A stretch of DNA of 64,000 bases. Source: Algoriphagus boseongensis. Lineage in GTDB: Bacteria; Bacteroidota; Bacteroidia; Cytophagales; Cyclobacteriaceae. A model generated the notes under the pieces. The model was not told the DNA's origin and did not search any database. It was given only the letters and a program-made list of their open reading frames with translations. The translations under genes and the position numbers were made by a program. Location: the NCBI RefSeq assembly GCF_004362805.1, contig NZ_SNYF01000011.1, forward strand, positions 61,491 through 125,490. Direction: 5' to 3'. Position 1 is the stretch's first letter. Each line of letters starts with the position of its first letter. Shown piece by piece: positions 29,240-37,724 of the stretch.

Positions 29240-30318
29240 GCCAGATTGATGGTCAGATTTACCCAATACTCTTGTTTGGATTCGTCTTTACCAAATTTCA
29301 GGCGATGTTTTTCTGGATAAATCAAACTTAATCTTCTTTGGGTATTTGTCAGCCCGATCCCATTTTCATGCGCTTCAGGACTGTCAGGATTGACTGGGAA
29401 AATATGATTTCTGGTTTCGAAAAATAGCGTATCTCCCATGATTTCAATCTTAATCAGGATTTCACTTTCCTTCTGAGAGCTTACTCCATGCTTGAAACAG
29501 TTTTCCAAAAAAGGAAGCAAAAGCATAGGAGCAATAATCAAATCTTCCTTAGGTTCCTCGATTTGGATGTTGAGTTTGACCTTTGAAGAAAGTCTCATTT
29601 TCATCAATTCGATGTAATCCCCGATGAAATGTAACTCTTTAGAAAGGAGTGTTTCATTTTTCTGGTTTTCATACAATACATACCGCATCATTCTGGAAAG
29701 CTTCAACAAAGCTTCCTGTGCTTTGCTGACATCCAGATTGGTCAAGGCATAAATATTATTCAGGGTATTGAAGAAAAAGTGAGGATTTATTTGCGCTTTC
29801 AAATAGGATAACTCAGTGTTGATCCGCTGCTGATCCATTTCTCTTCGAAGGGCTTCATCTTTTTGCCATTTCTCAACCAGAGCAACCGAAGTACTCAAAC
29901 CAATAGAAATCACATACAATAATAGCTGAAACACATCTCCTGGAAGCCATCTTCTTCCCGGTTCAAATGGCTTATCTGGGTTAAAGACTTGGTGCATAGC
30001 TCTACCATAACCAGTAAATTGCTCGAAATAGACTATCAAGCCATAAAAAAGGATTGCTCCCAAAATGATGATTAGGAGATAGAGGTAGTTTTTTCCCTTG
30101 AGTAGAATTTTAGGTACAAGGAAAGAGGAGTTGGAATAAAAGATCGCAATCAGTATTCCGATAAGAAATACCTGTTTTAGCCAAAATTGATAAGGCAGTT
30201 CGACCTCTCCCATTCTCCAGGAAAGAGGAGAAAGGAGCAATAAAACCACGCACAGCATGATCCACCCCAAGAGGTGAACAAGAATTGAAAGATTCTTTTT
30301 TTGGATGAAAATGGCCAT
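29236..30318 (-). CDS. LytS-type sensor histidine kinase
   Basis: A 360-residue membrane sensor kinase. Four or so hydrophobic helices fill the first 150 residues (about 10-30, 47-63, 78-97 and 128-148), with little extracytoplasmic domain. The His_kinase domain follows with AQINPHFFFNTLNNIYALT (phospho-acceptor His180) and LLPFLENCFKHGV near 275, then a short HATPase_c with GIGLTNTQRRLSLIYP. The small sensor part suggests that a membrane or intracellular cue is read. It is the first gene of the pair with the LytTR regulator and faces away from a TonB receptor gene. Stimulus is unknown. Confidence 0.94.
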   Translation of the reverse strand: MAIFIQKKNLSILVHLLGWIMLCVVLLLLSPLSWRMGEVELPYQFWLKQVFLIGILIAIFYSNSSFLVPKILLKGKNYLYLLIIILGAILFYGLIVYFEQFTGYGRAMHQVFNPDKPFEPGRRWLPGDVFQLLLYVISIGLSTSVALVEKWQKDEALRREMDQQRINTELSYLKAQINPHFFFNTLNNIYALTNLDVSKAQEALLKLSRMMRYVLYENQKNETLLSKELHFIGDYIELMKMRLSSKVKLNIQIEEPKEDLIIAPMLLLPFLENCFKHGVSSQKESEILIKIEIMGDTLFFETRNHIFPVNPDSPEAHENGIGLTNTQRRLSLIYPEKHRLKFGKDESKQEYWVNLTINLA

Positions 30319-30445
30319 TGGGTTGAATTTCAGTAATCAAACTAAAGGAATTTACTTTTCAACCTCAAATCAAATCTACTAATCCAGCCATTCTCCCTAT
30401 GAACAATCGATTAAGGCGGACCAAAGAGGTTTATCGGGTCAGTGG

Positions 30446-30497
30446 GTGGTTTTATCCTGATTGAGCTATGTTTTGTCGACAAAACCACGGAGGTGGT
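30446..30497. promoter_or_regulatory. Nested inverted repeats between kinase gene and TonB receptor
   Basis: GTGGTTTT (30446-30453) and AAAACCAC (30481-30488) are inverted copies 27 bases apart. A perfect 16-base palindrome GTTTTGTCGACAAAAC (30470-30485) overlaps the right copy. ACCAC/GTGGT (30484-30497) forms a further small hairpin. It is a likely operator for the divergent genes; the binding protein (LytTR regulator?) is inference. Confidence 0.5.
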
Positions 30498-30576
30498 CTA
30501 TTACATTTTAAAAGGCAAAACAATGCGGTCAACTTTGGGGTAAGTATAGGCAAATGCCCCATTTGAAAACAAAACC

Positions 30577-33102
30577 ATGAAAAAATTACTCAATCTAGTA
30601 TTCGCTTTTTTCTTAGTAGGTTCTGGGTTAGCTATAGCTCAGGAGACACAAGACGCCAAAGCCCCTGCAAGAATTATTGGTGTTGCTAAGGATCTTAAAA
30701 CCGGAGAGCCGGTGGCTTACGCAACGGCTGCTTTATATAAGGCAGGCTCTGAAGTAAGCATGGCTGGCGCAGTTGCTGGCGGCCAAGGTGTTTTTTACAT
30801 CACAGGATTTGATTTAGGGACTTACGAACTTCAGGTTTCTTTTATCGGATATGAAACCGTAAAAAGGACTATCAATGTAAACTCTCTTGAATCCGACATC
30901 AATTTAGGTGAAATCGGAATGAGTGACGAAGGAGTCGCTTTGGAAGAAGTCACTGTTCAAGGTCAGCGCGAGTTGATCGAAGAGCGAGTAGATAGAACCA
31001 TCTACAAGGCTGAAAATGATAAATCCACCGCTGGTGGTGATGCAACTGACGTATTGAGAAGAGTTCCTATGCTTTCTGTGGATTTAGACGGAAACGTCTC
31101 TATGAGAGGTAGCTCAAATATTTTGGTTTTGATTGATAACAGACCATCTGCAATTGCAGCTTCTTCTATATCTGATGCCTTAAGACAAATTCCTGCTGAT
31201 GAAATCAAAGCTGTGGAAGTAATTACTTCACCATCTGCTCGATTTGATGCGGAAGGTACTTCCGGTGTGATTAACATCGTAACCAAGAAAAACAACCTTC
31301 AGGGTATGACCTTGAATATCAATTCAGGATTTGGACTTAGAGGATCCAACTTGGGTCTTCAGGGAAGCGCCAGAAAAGGAAAGTTTGGATTTTCATTGGG
31401 TGGTTTTGGTAGATCAGGGTATAATATTTTAGGAAGATTTGATAATGAGCAGTTGACTACCAATCCGAATGGAACGGTTAGAAGAACACTTCAATCAGCT
31501 GACACCGAGAGAAGAGACATCTTCGGACGTTACAATTTTGGGGTTGATTACGAGATTGATAAGTTTAATTTCTTGACTGGTTCTGTGAATTTCGGAATTA
31601 GAAATTCTAAAAACTGGCAGAATGATTTTTTAACTAGCACCTTTATCAATGATCAATTGACAAGCCAGCAGTTGAGAGAAACCAATACTCTGGATAACTC
31701 AAACTCTGTAGATGTAAGTGTCAACTACGTTAGAACTTATGAGAAAAAGGGTAAAGAGTTGAGTTTGCTTACGCTTTATTCTACTAATGCAAGAGAAAAT
31801 TCCTTCACCAATTCTCTTTTCGAAGAGGATATGGAGGAGATTGCTTCAAGACTTAGAAACGTTAACCCTAGCAAGAATCAGGAGTTTACTGTTCAGTTGG
31901 ATTATGTGACTCCACTTGATCAAAAAGGAAATCAGATTTTGGAATATGGAGCTAAGAATATCTTGAGAAGAGCTTTCTCTGACTTTGCTTACTTCCAATC
32001 AACCGGAGCGGACGGAGATTTCGTGGAATTGGAAGATCCAACTTTGAGCAATGAGTTTAGCTATGATCAAAATGTAACTGCTGGGTATGCATCTTATACT
32101 TTCCCTTTGTTGAAAAACTATACTTTGAAAACTGGTCTTAGATATGAGTATACTTCTATCAAGGCAGATTTCAAGACAGACTTCGAAGCGGAGATTCCTT
32201 CTTATGGAACTTTGGTGCCAAGTGTGAATGCAAGCCGAAAATTGAAAAATGGCAACATGATCAAGGCGGCTTATAACAGAAGAATTCAGCGTCCATCTTT
32301 GAGATTTTTGAATCCAAACATTGACGTATCTAACCCGCAGCAGATTTCTCAGGGTAATCCTGAATTGGAGCCAGAGTTGACAGATAACTACGAGTTGGGC
32401 TATAGCACCTTTATCAAAGGAACTACCATCAACTTCACTGGTTTCTACAGAAACACAACAGGTTCAATTCAGCCTATCAGAAATGTACTCCCAACTGGAA
32501 TCATTTCAACTACCTATGAAAACATCGGTCAGGAACAGGCTTTCGGAACCAATATTTTCTTCAATATCAATATCAACAATAAGTTCTCCTTGAATGGAGG
32601 TACAGACTTGTACTACGCGATGTTGGATAATGGTCTTACAGATCCGCAGTTTGCAGCTCAAAACGAAGGTTGGGTAATCAGTGGAAGAATGTTTGGAAAC
32701 TATACGCTTCCTAAAGATTGGCAGATCCAGCTTTTCACCTTTGCTAGAGGACGTCAGGTACAGTTGCAGGGATCTTCAGGGGGATTTGCAGCTTATGGCT
32801 TGAACTTTAACAAGCAGTTGAAGGAAAAGAGAGGTTCAATAGGATTTGGAGCTGAAAACTTTTTGGCAAAAGAGTTTATCATCAGAAATGAGATTGTTAC
32901 TCCAACAATCGTTCAGAATAGTACCTCTGCGCTTAGAAATATGAATTTCAAAGTAAACTTCAGCTATCGTATTGGAAAATTAAGCATGGACCAGAGACCT
33001 AGAAGAAGAAAGTCTGTTAACAACGATGACTTGAAGGATGGTGGAGATGGTGGCCAAATGGAAAACAACGGAGGGGCTGCTCCGGTTAGAAATAATAGAT
33101 AA
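30577..33102 (+). CDS. TonB-dependent receptor, outer-membrane beta-barrel family
   Basis: An 841-residue outer-membrane protein. Signal peptide (1-21), CarboxypepD_reg-like domain (about 32-113, RIIGVAKDLKTGEPVAYATA), TonB plug domain (about 125-235, YKAENDKSTAGGDATDVLRR to VINIVTKKNN), then a 22-strand-type barrel ending in FKVNFSYRIGKLSM. The tail is Gly/Asn-rich and charged (about 815-841). The architecture is that of the OMP_b-brl TonB receptor group rather than SusC. It imports a large ligand using proton-motive force; the ligand is unknown. It faces a LytS/LytTR pair across a palindromic region, suggesting regulation by that pair. A terminator follows. Confidence 0.93.
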   Translation: MKKLLNLVFAFFLVGSGLAIAQETQDAKAPARIIGVAKDLKTGEPVAYATAALYKAGSEVSMAGAVAGGQGVFYITGFDLGTYELQVSFIGYETVKRTINVNSLESDINLGEIGMSDEGVALEEVTVQGQRELIEERVDRTIYKAENDKSTAGGDATDVLRRVPMLSVDLDGNVSMRGSSNILVLIDNRPSAIAASSISDALRQIPADEIKAVEVITSPSARFDAEGTSGVINIVTKKNNLQGMTLNINSGFGLRGSNLGLQGSARKGKFGFSLGGFGRSGYNILGRFDNEQLTTNPNGTVRRTLQSADTERRDIFGRYNFGVDYEIDKFNFLTGSVNFGIRNSKNWQNDFLTSTFINDQLTSQQLRETNTLDNSNSVDVSVNYVRTYEKKGKELSLLTLYSTNARENSFTNSLFEEDMEEIASRLRNVNPSKNQEFTVQLDYVTPLDQKGNQILEYGAKNILRRAFSDFAYFQSTGADGDFVELEDPTLSNEFSYDQNVTAGYASYTFPLLKNYTLKTGLRYEYTSIKADFKTDFEAEIPSYGTLVPSVNASRKLKNGNMIKAAYNRRIQRPSLRFLNPNIDVSNPQQISQGNPELEPELTDNYELGYSTFIKGTTINFTGFYRNTTGSIQPIRNVLPTGIISTTYENIGQEQAFGTNIFFNININNKFSLNGGTDLYYAMLDNGLTDPQFAAQNEGWVISGRMFGNYTLPKDWQIQLFTFARGRQVQLQGSSGGFAAYGLNFNKQLKEKRGSIGFGAENFLAKEFIIRNEIVTPTIVQNSTSALRNMNFKVNFSYRIGKLSMDQRPRRRKSVNNDDLKDGGDGGQMENNGGAAPVRNNR

Positions 33103-33497
33103 TCAAATTTTCCTCCCAGAGGAGATTTTACAGAAACAGATAGATAGATTGGGTAACAAAAAAGCCAGACTTTATAGGTCTGGTTTTTTTTATTTCATCT
33201 TAAACATTTTGAATTTTAAAGTAGTTAATTTGTAGCGATTCTTTGAAAAGTTCCATTCTAAGAATCGGTCATTAGGAAGTCACCCAACCCCTCCTAATTA
33301 CTTCCCATCTTTTTCATTTTTCGACTATGATATGTATCTATTCGGGCTTAGGTCAAAATAGGTGGTATGGTAATTGGTGTAATGAAAAAGAAAAAAGTTC
33401 TGAAATCTGATTTAGCTACTAATGAAAGGTGCCGGAAGATCTGAAGTGTTTAAATAATTCTGTCCAAATAACTATAACCCCAAAAAGAAGATCAAAG
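33103..33497. other. Intergenic region with terminator, otherwise plain
   Basis: These 395 bases follow the TonB receptor. Apart from the terminator at about 33160-33192 I see no ORF, RNA or regulatory motif worth naming. Confidence 0.5.
33160..33192 (+). terminator. Terminator of the TonB receptor gene
   Basis: AAAGCCAGAC / GTCTGGTTTT (one G-T pair) with a seven-base loop and a long T run. Confidence 0.85.
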
Positions 33498-33830
33498 ATG
33501 AACCAGACCAAAACTTTAGAGATGTTTTCTGATTCTTTTGTTTTTCTTTTTAAGCTATTGACCCTTTCTATCTTTTCTTCGATTATTTTTTCCTGTACAC
33601 CAGAAAAGAAATTAATTATCCCTCAGGAACCTACCATTTGGGTGGTTTCAGAGATTTATGTTCCAAATGAAGAGAAGTTCAATGGGATGGTGGGATACAA
33701 GATTATACCTGTCAATCCAGGAAATATCAATGCAAGGCCTACTTGGAAATTAGACCACAAAGGAAAGTATGAGGTGGGTCAAAAGGTGGATTTTTTACCA
33801 CTTTCTGATAATAAGACTGCCAGTAAGTAA
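33498..33830 (+). CDS. Small putative lipoprotein, unknown
   Basis: A 110-residue protein from ATG 33498. The N-terminal hydrophobic stretch (about 13-32) ends in IIFSC, a lipobox-like site at Cys33. The mature part (TPEKKLIIPQEPTIWVVSE and following) is short and has no family I recognise. A beta-strand-rich secreted domain is likely. ATG 33522 is an alternative start. It is isolated between two terminators, so function cannot be inferred from neighbours. Confidence 0.6.
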   Translation: MNQTKTLEMFSDSFVFLFKLLTLSIFSSIIFSCTPEKKLIIPQEPTIWVVSEIYVPNEEKFNGMVGYKIIPVNPGNINARPTWKLDHKGKYEVGQKVDFLPLSDNKTASK

Positions 33831-33903
33831 AGCTGGAATGTTGGGTATCAAAAATCAAGATCAATTGCCTTTACTTTAAAAAATTGAAAGAGCTATAAAG
33901 CAA

Positions 33904-33931
33904 AAAGCCCGACTCAACTGAGTCGGGCTTT
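33904..33931. terminator. Bidirectional terminator
   Basis: AAAGCCCGACTC / GAGTCGGGCTTT with an AACT loop. It separates the small lipoprotein (plus) and pdhB (minus); weak T runs flank both sides. Confidence 0.85.
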
Positions 33932-33945
33932 GATTTTTTAATCAT

Positions 33946-34926
33946 TTATCTTTTGTAGAGTACTTTATTAATTGCCTCTACTGTTCTTTTCACATTAGGA
34001 ATAGTGATATCAATGTAAGTTGGCGCATAGCTCAAAGGAATATCCATGGAGTTTACTCGGATCACAGGAGCATCCAAGTAGTCAAATGCAAATCTTTGGA
34101 AATGATAAGCTAGTTCTGAAGAAATAGCCGCAACAGGATTGGCTTCCTCAACTATTACAACTCGGTTAGTCTTTTTCACAGACTCCACGCAAGTGGCATA
34201 ATCTATTGGACGAACAGTTCTCAAATCGATCACTTCGCATTCGATTCCTTGTTTTGCCATTTCCTCAGCAGCTTCCAAAGCTACTTTCATCATCTTTCCA
34301 AAGGAAATCACGGTGACGTCCTTTCCTTTTCGTTTTACATCAGCAACTCCAATTGGAAGCAAGTATTCGCTTTCAGGAACTTCTCCTTTGTCAGAATACA
34401 TCAATTCTGACTCCATGAAGATTACCGGATCTGGGTCACGAATGGCAGCTTTAAGTAAGCCTTTTGCATCGTATGGATTAGATGGAACAATCACTTTCAA
34501 ACCTGGAGTATTGGCAAACCAGTTTTCAAAGTTAGAAGAGTGAGTTGCTCCCAATTGACCGGCGTTTCCGGTAGGACCTCTGAAAACGATTGGAACTGAA
34601 TAAGCTCCACCGGACATCGCATACATTTTTGCTGCGGAGTTGATAATCTGGTCAATCGCAACCAGAGAGAAATTGAACGTCATGAATTCAATGATCGGAC
34701 GTAGTCCATTCATCGCGGCACCCACACCCAAACCTGCAAATCCAAGTTCGGAGATCGGTGTGTCATAGATCCTGTCTGGACCGAATTCATCGAGCATTCC
34801 CTGGGATACTTTGTAGGCACCGTTGTATTCAGCAACTTCTTCACCCATTAAAAAGACGTTTTTGTCGCGTCTCATTTCCTCGGACATGGCCTCTCTCAAG
34901 GCTTCCCGAAATTGTATTTCTCTCAT
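33946..34926 (-). CDS. pdhB: Pyruvate dehydrogenase E1 component, beta subunit
   Basis: The 326 residues match the beta subunit of alpha2beta2 pyruvate (or branched-chain 2-oxoacid) dehydrogenase E1, which with thiamine diphosphate decarboxylates the oxoacid. Visible features: FREALREAMSEEM at the start, YDTPISELGFAGLGVGAA (about 54-71), FRGPTGNAGQLGATHS (about 113-128), and the C-terminal transketolase domain with VIDLRTVRPID. Assignment to pyruvate rather than a branched-chain substrate is from overall similarity. The alpha subunit and E2/E3 are not in the window, so the complex is encoded in separate places. It stands alone on the minus strand. Confidence 0.92.
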   Translation of the reverse strand: MREIQFREALREAMSEEMRRDKNVFLMGEEVAEYNGAYKVSQGMLDEFGPDRIYDTPISELGFAGLGVGAAMNGLRPIIEFMTFNFSLVAIDQIINSAAKMYAMSGGAYSVPIVFRGPTGNAGQLGATHSSNFENWFANTPGLKVIVPSNPYDAKGLLKAAIRDPDPVIFMESELMYSDKGEVPESEYLLPIGVADVKRKGKDVTVISFGKMMKVALEAAEEMAKQGIECEVIDLRTVRPIDYATCVESVKKTNRVVIVEEANPVAAISSELAYHFQRFAFDYLDAPVIRVNSMDIPLSYAPTYIDITIPNVKRTVEAINKVLYKR

Positions 34927-35012
34927 GATTTATTGACAAAATTTTGGCTCGTAAAAATAGGAAGGAATCGGGCATTTGCAAAAGTTACCCGATTCTTTGT
35001 CCTCGATGGATT

Positions 35013-36383
35013 TTAGCCCAGATAAACGGTTTTTGCATTGACGAATTCCAGGATCCCATGCCGGGCAAGTTCACGACCATATCCTGATTTTTTAATTCCT
35101 CCAAAAGGAAGCCAAGGATTGGATGCTACCATCGAGTTAAGAAAAACTGCCCCAGTTTCGATTTCGGCTGCAATCAATTCTCCTTTTTTAAGGTCTTTGG
35201 TCCAAAGGGATCCGCCAAGTCCAAATTCGGTTGCATTTGCTAAGGAAATAGCTTCTTGGACGTTTTTGACCTTAAAAATGGATGCTACGGGACCAAATAA
35301 TTCTTCTGAAAATGCAGGAGAATCATGTGGAATATCTGTGAGAATCGTAGGTTCAAAGTCAGCAGGGTTTCCTGTTGGGGCTTTGCCTCCTACCACAATT
35401 TTTCCACCCATTTCTTTTGTCTTTTGAACTTGTTCAAAGAGTTCTACAGCCAAGTCCGGTCTTGCAATACAAGCAAAATCAGAATCCTCATCTAAGGGAT
35501 TTCCTTTTTTCAAGGCTGAAAGATGTTTTTTGAAAAGGGCTAAAAATTCATCGTAAACGCTTTCTTCTACTATAAATCTTTTTGCTGCAATACAGCTTTG
35601 ACCAAAATTGATCATTCTGGCTTTGACAGCAGTCTCTGCCGCCTTTTCAATATCTGCATCTGCCAAAACAATAAACGGATCGCTGCCGCCCAGTTCCAAA
35701 AGTGTTTTTTTGATGTGTTTTCCAGCGGTCGATGCCACAGCCGCTCCCGCTTTTTCACTTCCTGTTAAAGAAGCTGCTTTAATAATTGGATTTTCTAACA
35801 ATCGAAGCGTAGAATCCGAATCGATCAATAAGGTCTGAAAAGCTCCTTCTGGAAAACCTGCTTTTTCAAATACTTCCTGAATGGCAAGCGCGCATTGGGG
35901 GACATTGGAAGCATGCTTTAACAGAGCTGTATTCCCAGCCATTAAAGTTGGTGCAGCAAACCTGAAAACCTGCCAGAAAGGAAAGTTCCATGGCATTACT
36001 GCCAAAATCACTCCAAAGGGCTGGTAAAGAACTTTGGCCTTTTTTCCGTCCGGAAGATCAATTCGGTCTGATTGGAGGAATTCTTCCCCTTTTTCTGCAT
36101 AGAAATCGCAAACCCAAGCACATTTTTCTACTTCGGCTCGAGATTCTTTGATTACTTTTCCCATTTCAAGGGAAATCAGTTTTGCATAATGCTCCCGGTT
36201 TTCCCGGAGTTCATTAGCCGCTCTTTTTAATAAGGAAGACCTATCAGTGAAGCTTGATTTTTTCCAACTCTCAAAGGTATTTTGGGCTTTTTCAGCCGAG
36301 ATTTCCATTTCCCTTGGAGTCAAAGGGACAAACTCTTTTAAGACTTCTCCGGAAAAAGGGTTTATGGATTTAATCAATTTCAT
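35013..36383 (-). CDS. NAD(P)-dependent succinate-semialdehyde dehydrogenase family protein
   Basis: A 456-residue aldehyde dehydrogenase. Catalytic Glu230 is in KTLLELGGSDPF and nucleophile Cys264 in NFGQSCIAAKRF; PWNFPFWQVFRFAAPTLMAGN is the nucleotide-binding start. Length and the LTGSEKAGAAVASTAGKHIKK segment match the short succinate-semialdehyde dehydrogenase (GabD/YneI-type) group that oxidises succinate semialdehyde to succinate. No GABA transaminase is nearby, so the physiological aldehyde is uncertain. It overlaps the upstream rhodanese gene by four bases, giving a two-gene unit. Confidence 0.9.
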   Translation of the reverse strand: MKLIKSINPFSGEVLKEFVPLTPREMEISAEKAQNTFESWKKSSFTDRSSLLKRAANELRENREHYAKLISLEMGKVIKESRAEVEKCAWVCDFYAEKGEEFLQSDRIDLPDGKKAKVLYQPFGVILAVMPWNFPFWQVFRFAAPTLMAGNTALLKHASNVPQCALAIQEVFEKAGFPEGAFQTLLIDSDSTLRLLENPIIKAASLTGSEKAGAAVASTAGKHIKKTLLELGGSDPFIVLADADIEKAAETAVKARMINFGQSCIAAKRFIVEESVYDEFLALFKKHLSALKKGNPLDEDSDFACIARPDLAVELFEQVQKTKEMGGKIVVGGKAPTGNPADFEPTILTDIPHDSPAFSEELFGPVASIFKVKNVQEAISLANATEFGLGGSLWTKDLKKGELIAAEIETGAVFLNSMVASNPWLPFGGIKKSGYGRELARHGILEFVNAKTVYLG

Positions 36384-36775
36384 TTTTCTACGGGTTTGCC
36401 GGAGTTTTGCCAGTTGGTGATTCCGCCTTCGAGCATATACACGTGCTTGAATCCGGCTTTTAGCATTTGACCGGCTGCTTTTCTGGTTCTATTGCCTGAC
36501 TTGCAATACAGGAGGTAGGTTTTCTTTTTGTCCAAGGACTGGATTTCTGTCCCGAAATTTTCTCCCAGGAAATTAATGTTCACCGAGCCCGCCAAATGTC
36601 CTTCAGCTGCTTCTTCAGGAGTTCTCACATCCACTACCATTGATTTTTTCTTTGTTGACATTTTTTCAAACTGGGCAATGGAAATTACCTGAATTGAGTC
36701 TTTTTCAACGGTTTGAGAAAAGGCTAGCGAGCTGGTAACTAGGAACGCAAGAAGAAATAAGATTCTGATTTTCAT
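36380..36775 (-). CDS. Exported single-domain rhodanese-like protein
   Basis: A 131-residue protein with signal peptide (1-20, cleavage near LAFSQ). The rhodanese domain (about 30-128) has VVDVRTPEEAAEGHLAGSVN and the active-site Cys91 in LLYCKSGNRTRKA, loop length fitting a sulfur transferase. It acts in the periplasm, moving sulfane sulfur or binding an oxyanion. It overlaps the aldehyde dehydrogenase gene (ATGA). The reason for this pairing is not clear from sequence. Confidence 0.9.
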   Translation of the reverse strand: MKIRILFLLAFLVTSSLAFSQTVEKDSIQVISIAQFEKMSTKKKSMVVDVRTPEEAAEGHLAGSVNINFLGENFGTEIQSLDKKKTYLLYCKSGNRTRKAAGQMLKAGFKHVYMLEGGITNWQNSGKPVEK

Positions 36776-36843
36776 GATTTATTGGGTTTTTAGATTTAAG
36801 ACCTGCATAATTGAACTCAAAATTTACACTCTTTCAAGTCAAA

Positions 36844-37350
36844 ATGCCTCAAAAGATCGGACTGATTTCGGATTCTCACAGTTACATTGATCACAAAACA
36901 ATTTCCTATTTGGAAAATGTGGATGAGATCTGGCATGCTGGAGACATTGGAGATTTGGCTGTAATTAGATCTTTACCAGAAGGAAAAACCATCCTCGGAG
37001 TCTATGGAAACATTGATGACCAGGAAGTTCAAGGTCAGTTTCCGGAATGGCTGGAGTTTGAAGTGGAGGGAGTGAAGGTATTAATGACTCATATAGGAGG
37101 GAAGCCTCCCAGATATGCCAAGGGGGTCAAAGAGCGGATCAAAACGGCAAAGCCCCAGATTTTTGTTTGTGGCCATTCACACATTTGTAAAGTGGAATTT
37201 GATCAGGCCTTAAATTGTCTTTATATGAATCCCGGGGCTATTGGGCAACAGGGATTTCATCAAATGAGAACCCTTTTATTATTTGAACTGGAAAAAGGTA
37301 AAATCCAAAATCTCCGAGTTGTCGAGTTGGGTAGGAGAGGGCAGATTTGA
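36844..37350 (+). CDS. YfcE/MJ0936-type metallophosphodiesterase
   Basis: A 168-residue phosphodiesterase from ATG 36844 (a TTG 11 codons upstream is open). The compact calcineurin-like fold is clear: IGLISDSHSYID at the start, EIWHAGDIGD, GVYGNIDDQE, MTHIGGKP and CGHSHICKVE carry the two-metal ligands. This is the YfcE-type family that hydrolyses phosphodiesters in vitro; cellular substrate is unknown. It is divergent from the rhodanese gene and convergent with a 47-residue gene. Confidence 0.88.
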   Translation: MPQKIGLISDSHSYIDHKTISYLENVDEIWHAGDIGDLAVIRSLPEGKTILGVYGNIDDQEVQGQFPEWLEFEVEGVKVLMTHIGGKPPRYAKGVKERIKTAKPQIFVCGHSHICKVEFDQALNCLYMNPGAIGQQGFHQMRTLLLFELEKGKIQNLRVVELGRRGQI

Positions 37351-37370
37351 TGCTAAAAAAGAAAATAAAA

Positions 37371-37392
37371 AAAGCCTGATCACTCAGGCTTT
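37371..37392 (-). terminator. Terminator of the 47-residue basic gene
   Basis: AAAGCCTGA / TCAGGCTTT, 9-bp perfect stem, four-base loop, and a TTTTTTTATTTTC tail on the minus strand only. Confidence 0.88.
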
Positions 37393-37414
37393 AAGTTCTT
37401 CAGAAGAAGACTAC

Positions 37415-37558
37415 TTATTTGTTGAAAGAAGCCTTAAGCTCTTCTACGTCTACGTTCTTGATTACAGGCTTAGCGCTCAACTGCTTGATTTTGATCACGC
37501 GAGCATTCTGGCTCTGTCTTTTTCTTCTCAGTTTTCTTTTAAGAGTAGTTACACCCAT
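37415..37558 (-). CDS. 47-residue basic protein, possible ribosome-associated
   Basis: A short minus-strand ORF of 47 codons. The N-terminal half is very basic, MGVTTLKRKLRRKRQSQNAR; the rest (VIKIKQLSAKPVIKNV, ending in KASFNK) has strand-then-helix character. The gene has its own terminator and a TATCTTTG promoter element 40 bases upstream, so it is expressed as a unit. The lysine/arginine-rich start resembles small ribosomal proteins. I recall similar short proteins in many Bacteroidota genomes, and a new small ribosomal protein (bL38) was described in Flavobacterium; whether this is it I cannot say. The ribosome link is inference. Confidence 0.82.
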   Translation of the reverse strand: MGVTTLKRKLRRKRQSQNARVIKIKQLSAKPVIKNVDVEELKASFNK

Positions 37559-37597
37559 GGCTGTATATGTTTAAGTTTTTGGATTCGAAACGAGGCG

Positions 37598-37605
37598 CAA
37601 AGATA
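37598..37605 (-). promoter_or_regulatory. Candidate -7 element of the 47-residue gene
   Basis: The minus strand reads TATCTTTG (TAnnTTTG), about 40 bases before the ATG. Confidence 0.5.
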
Positions 37606-37692
37606 GAAATTGAAATTTTATCTGCCTAAAAATCTTTGAACTTTATTCTGGGGGAAAGCTAGAGTTTGGGCCGGTTTTTTGGGATTTTGCCT

Positions 37693-37700
37693 TAAATTTG
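37693..37700 (+). promoter_or_regulatory. Candidate -7 element of hisS
   Basis: TAAATTTG (TAnnTTTG), 24 bases before the hisS ATG. A TTTG lies at 37665-37668, 24 bases upstream, slightly far for the -33 element. Confidence 0.5.
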
Positions 37701-37724
37701 GCCTTCATTCACCAAAAATACCTC

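Noticed and set aside
37283..37606. 107-residue plus-strand ORF across the YfcE end and the 47-residue gene
   Set aside because: It is antisense to the small basic gene, overlaps two other signals including a terminator, and has no coding character.
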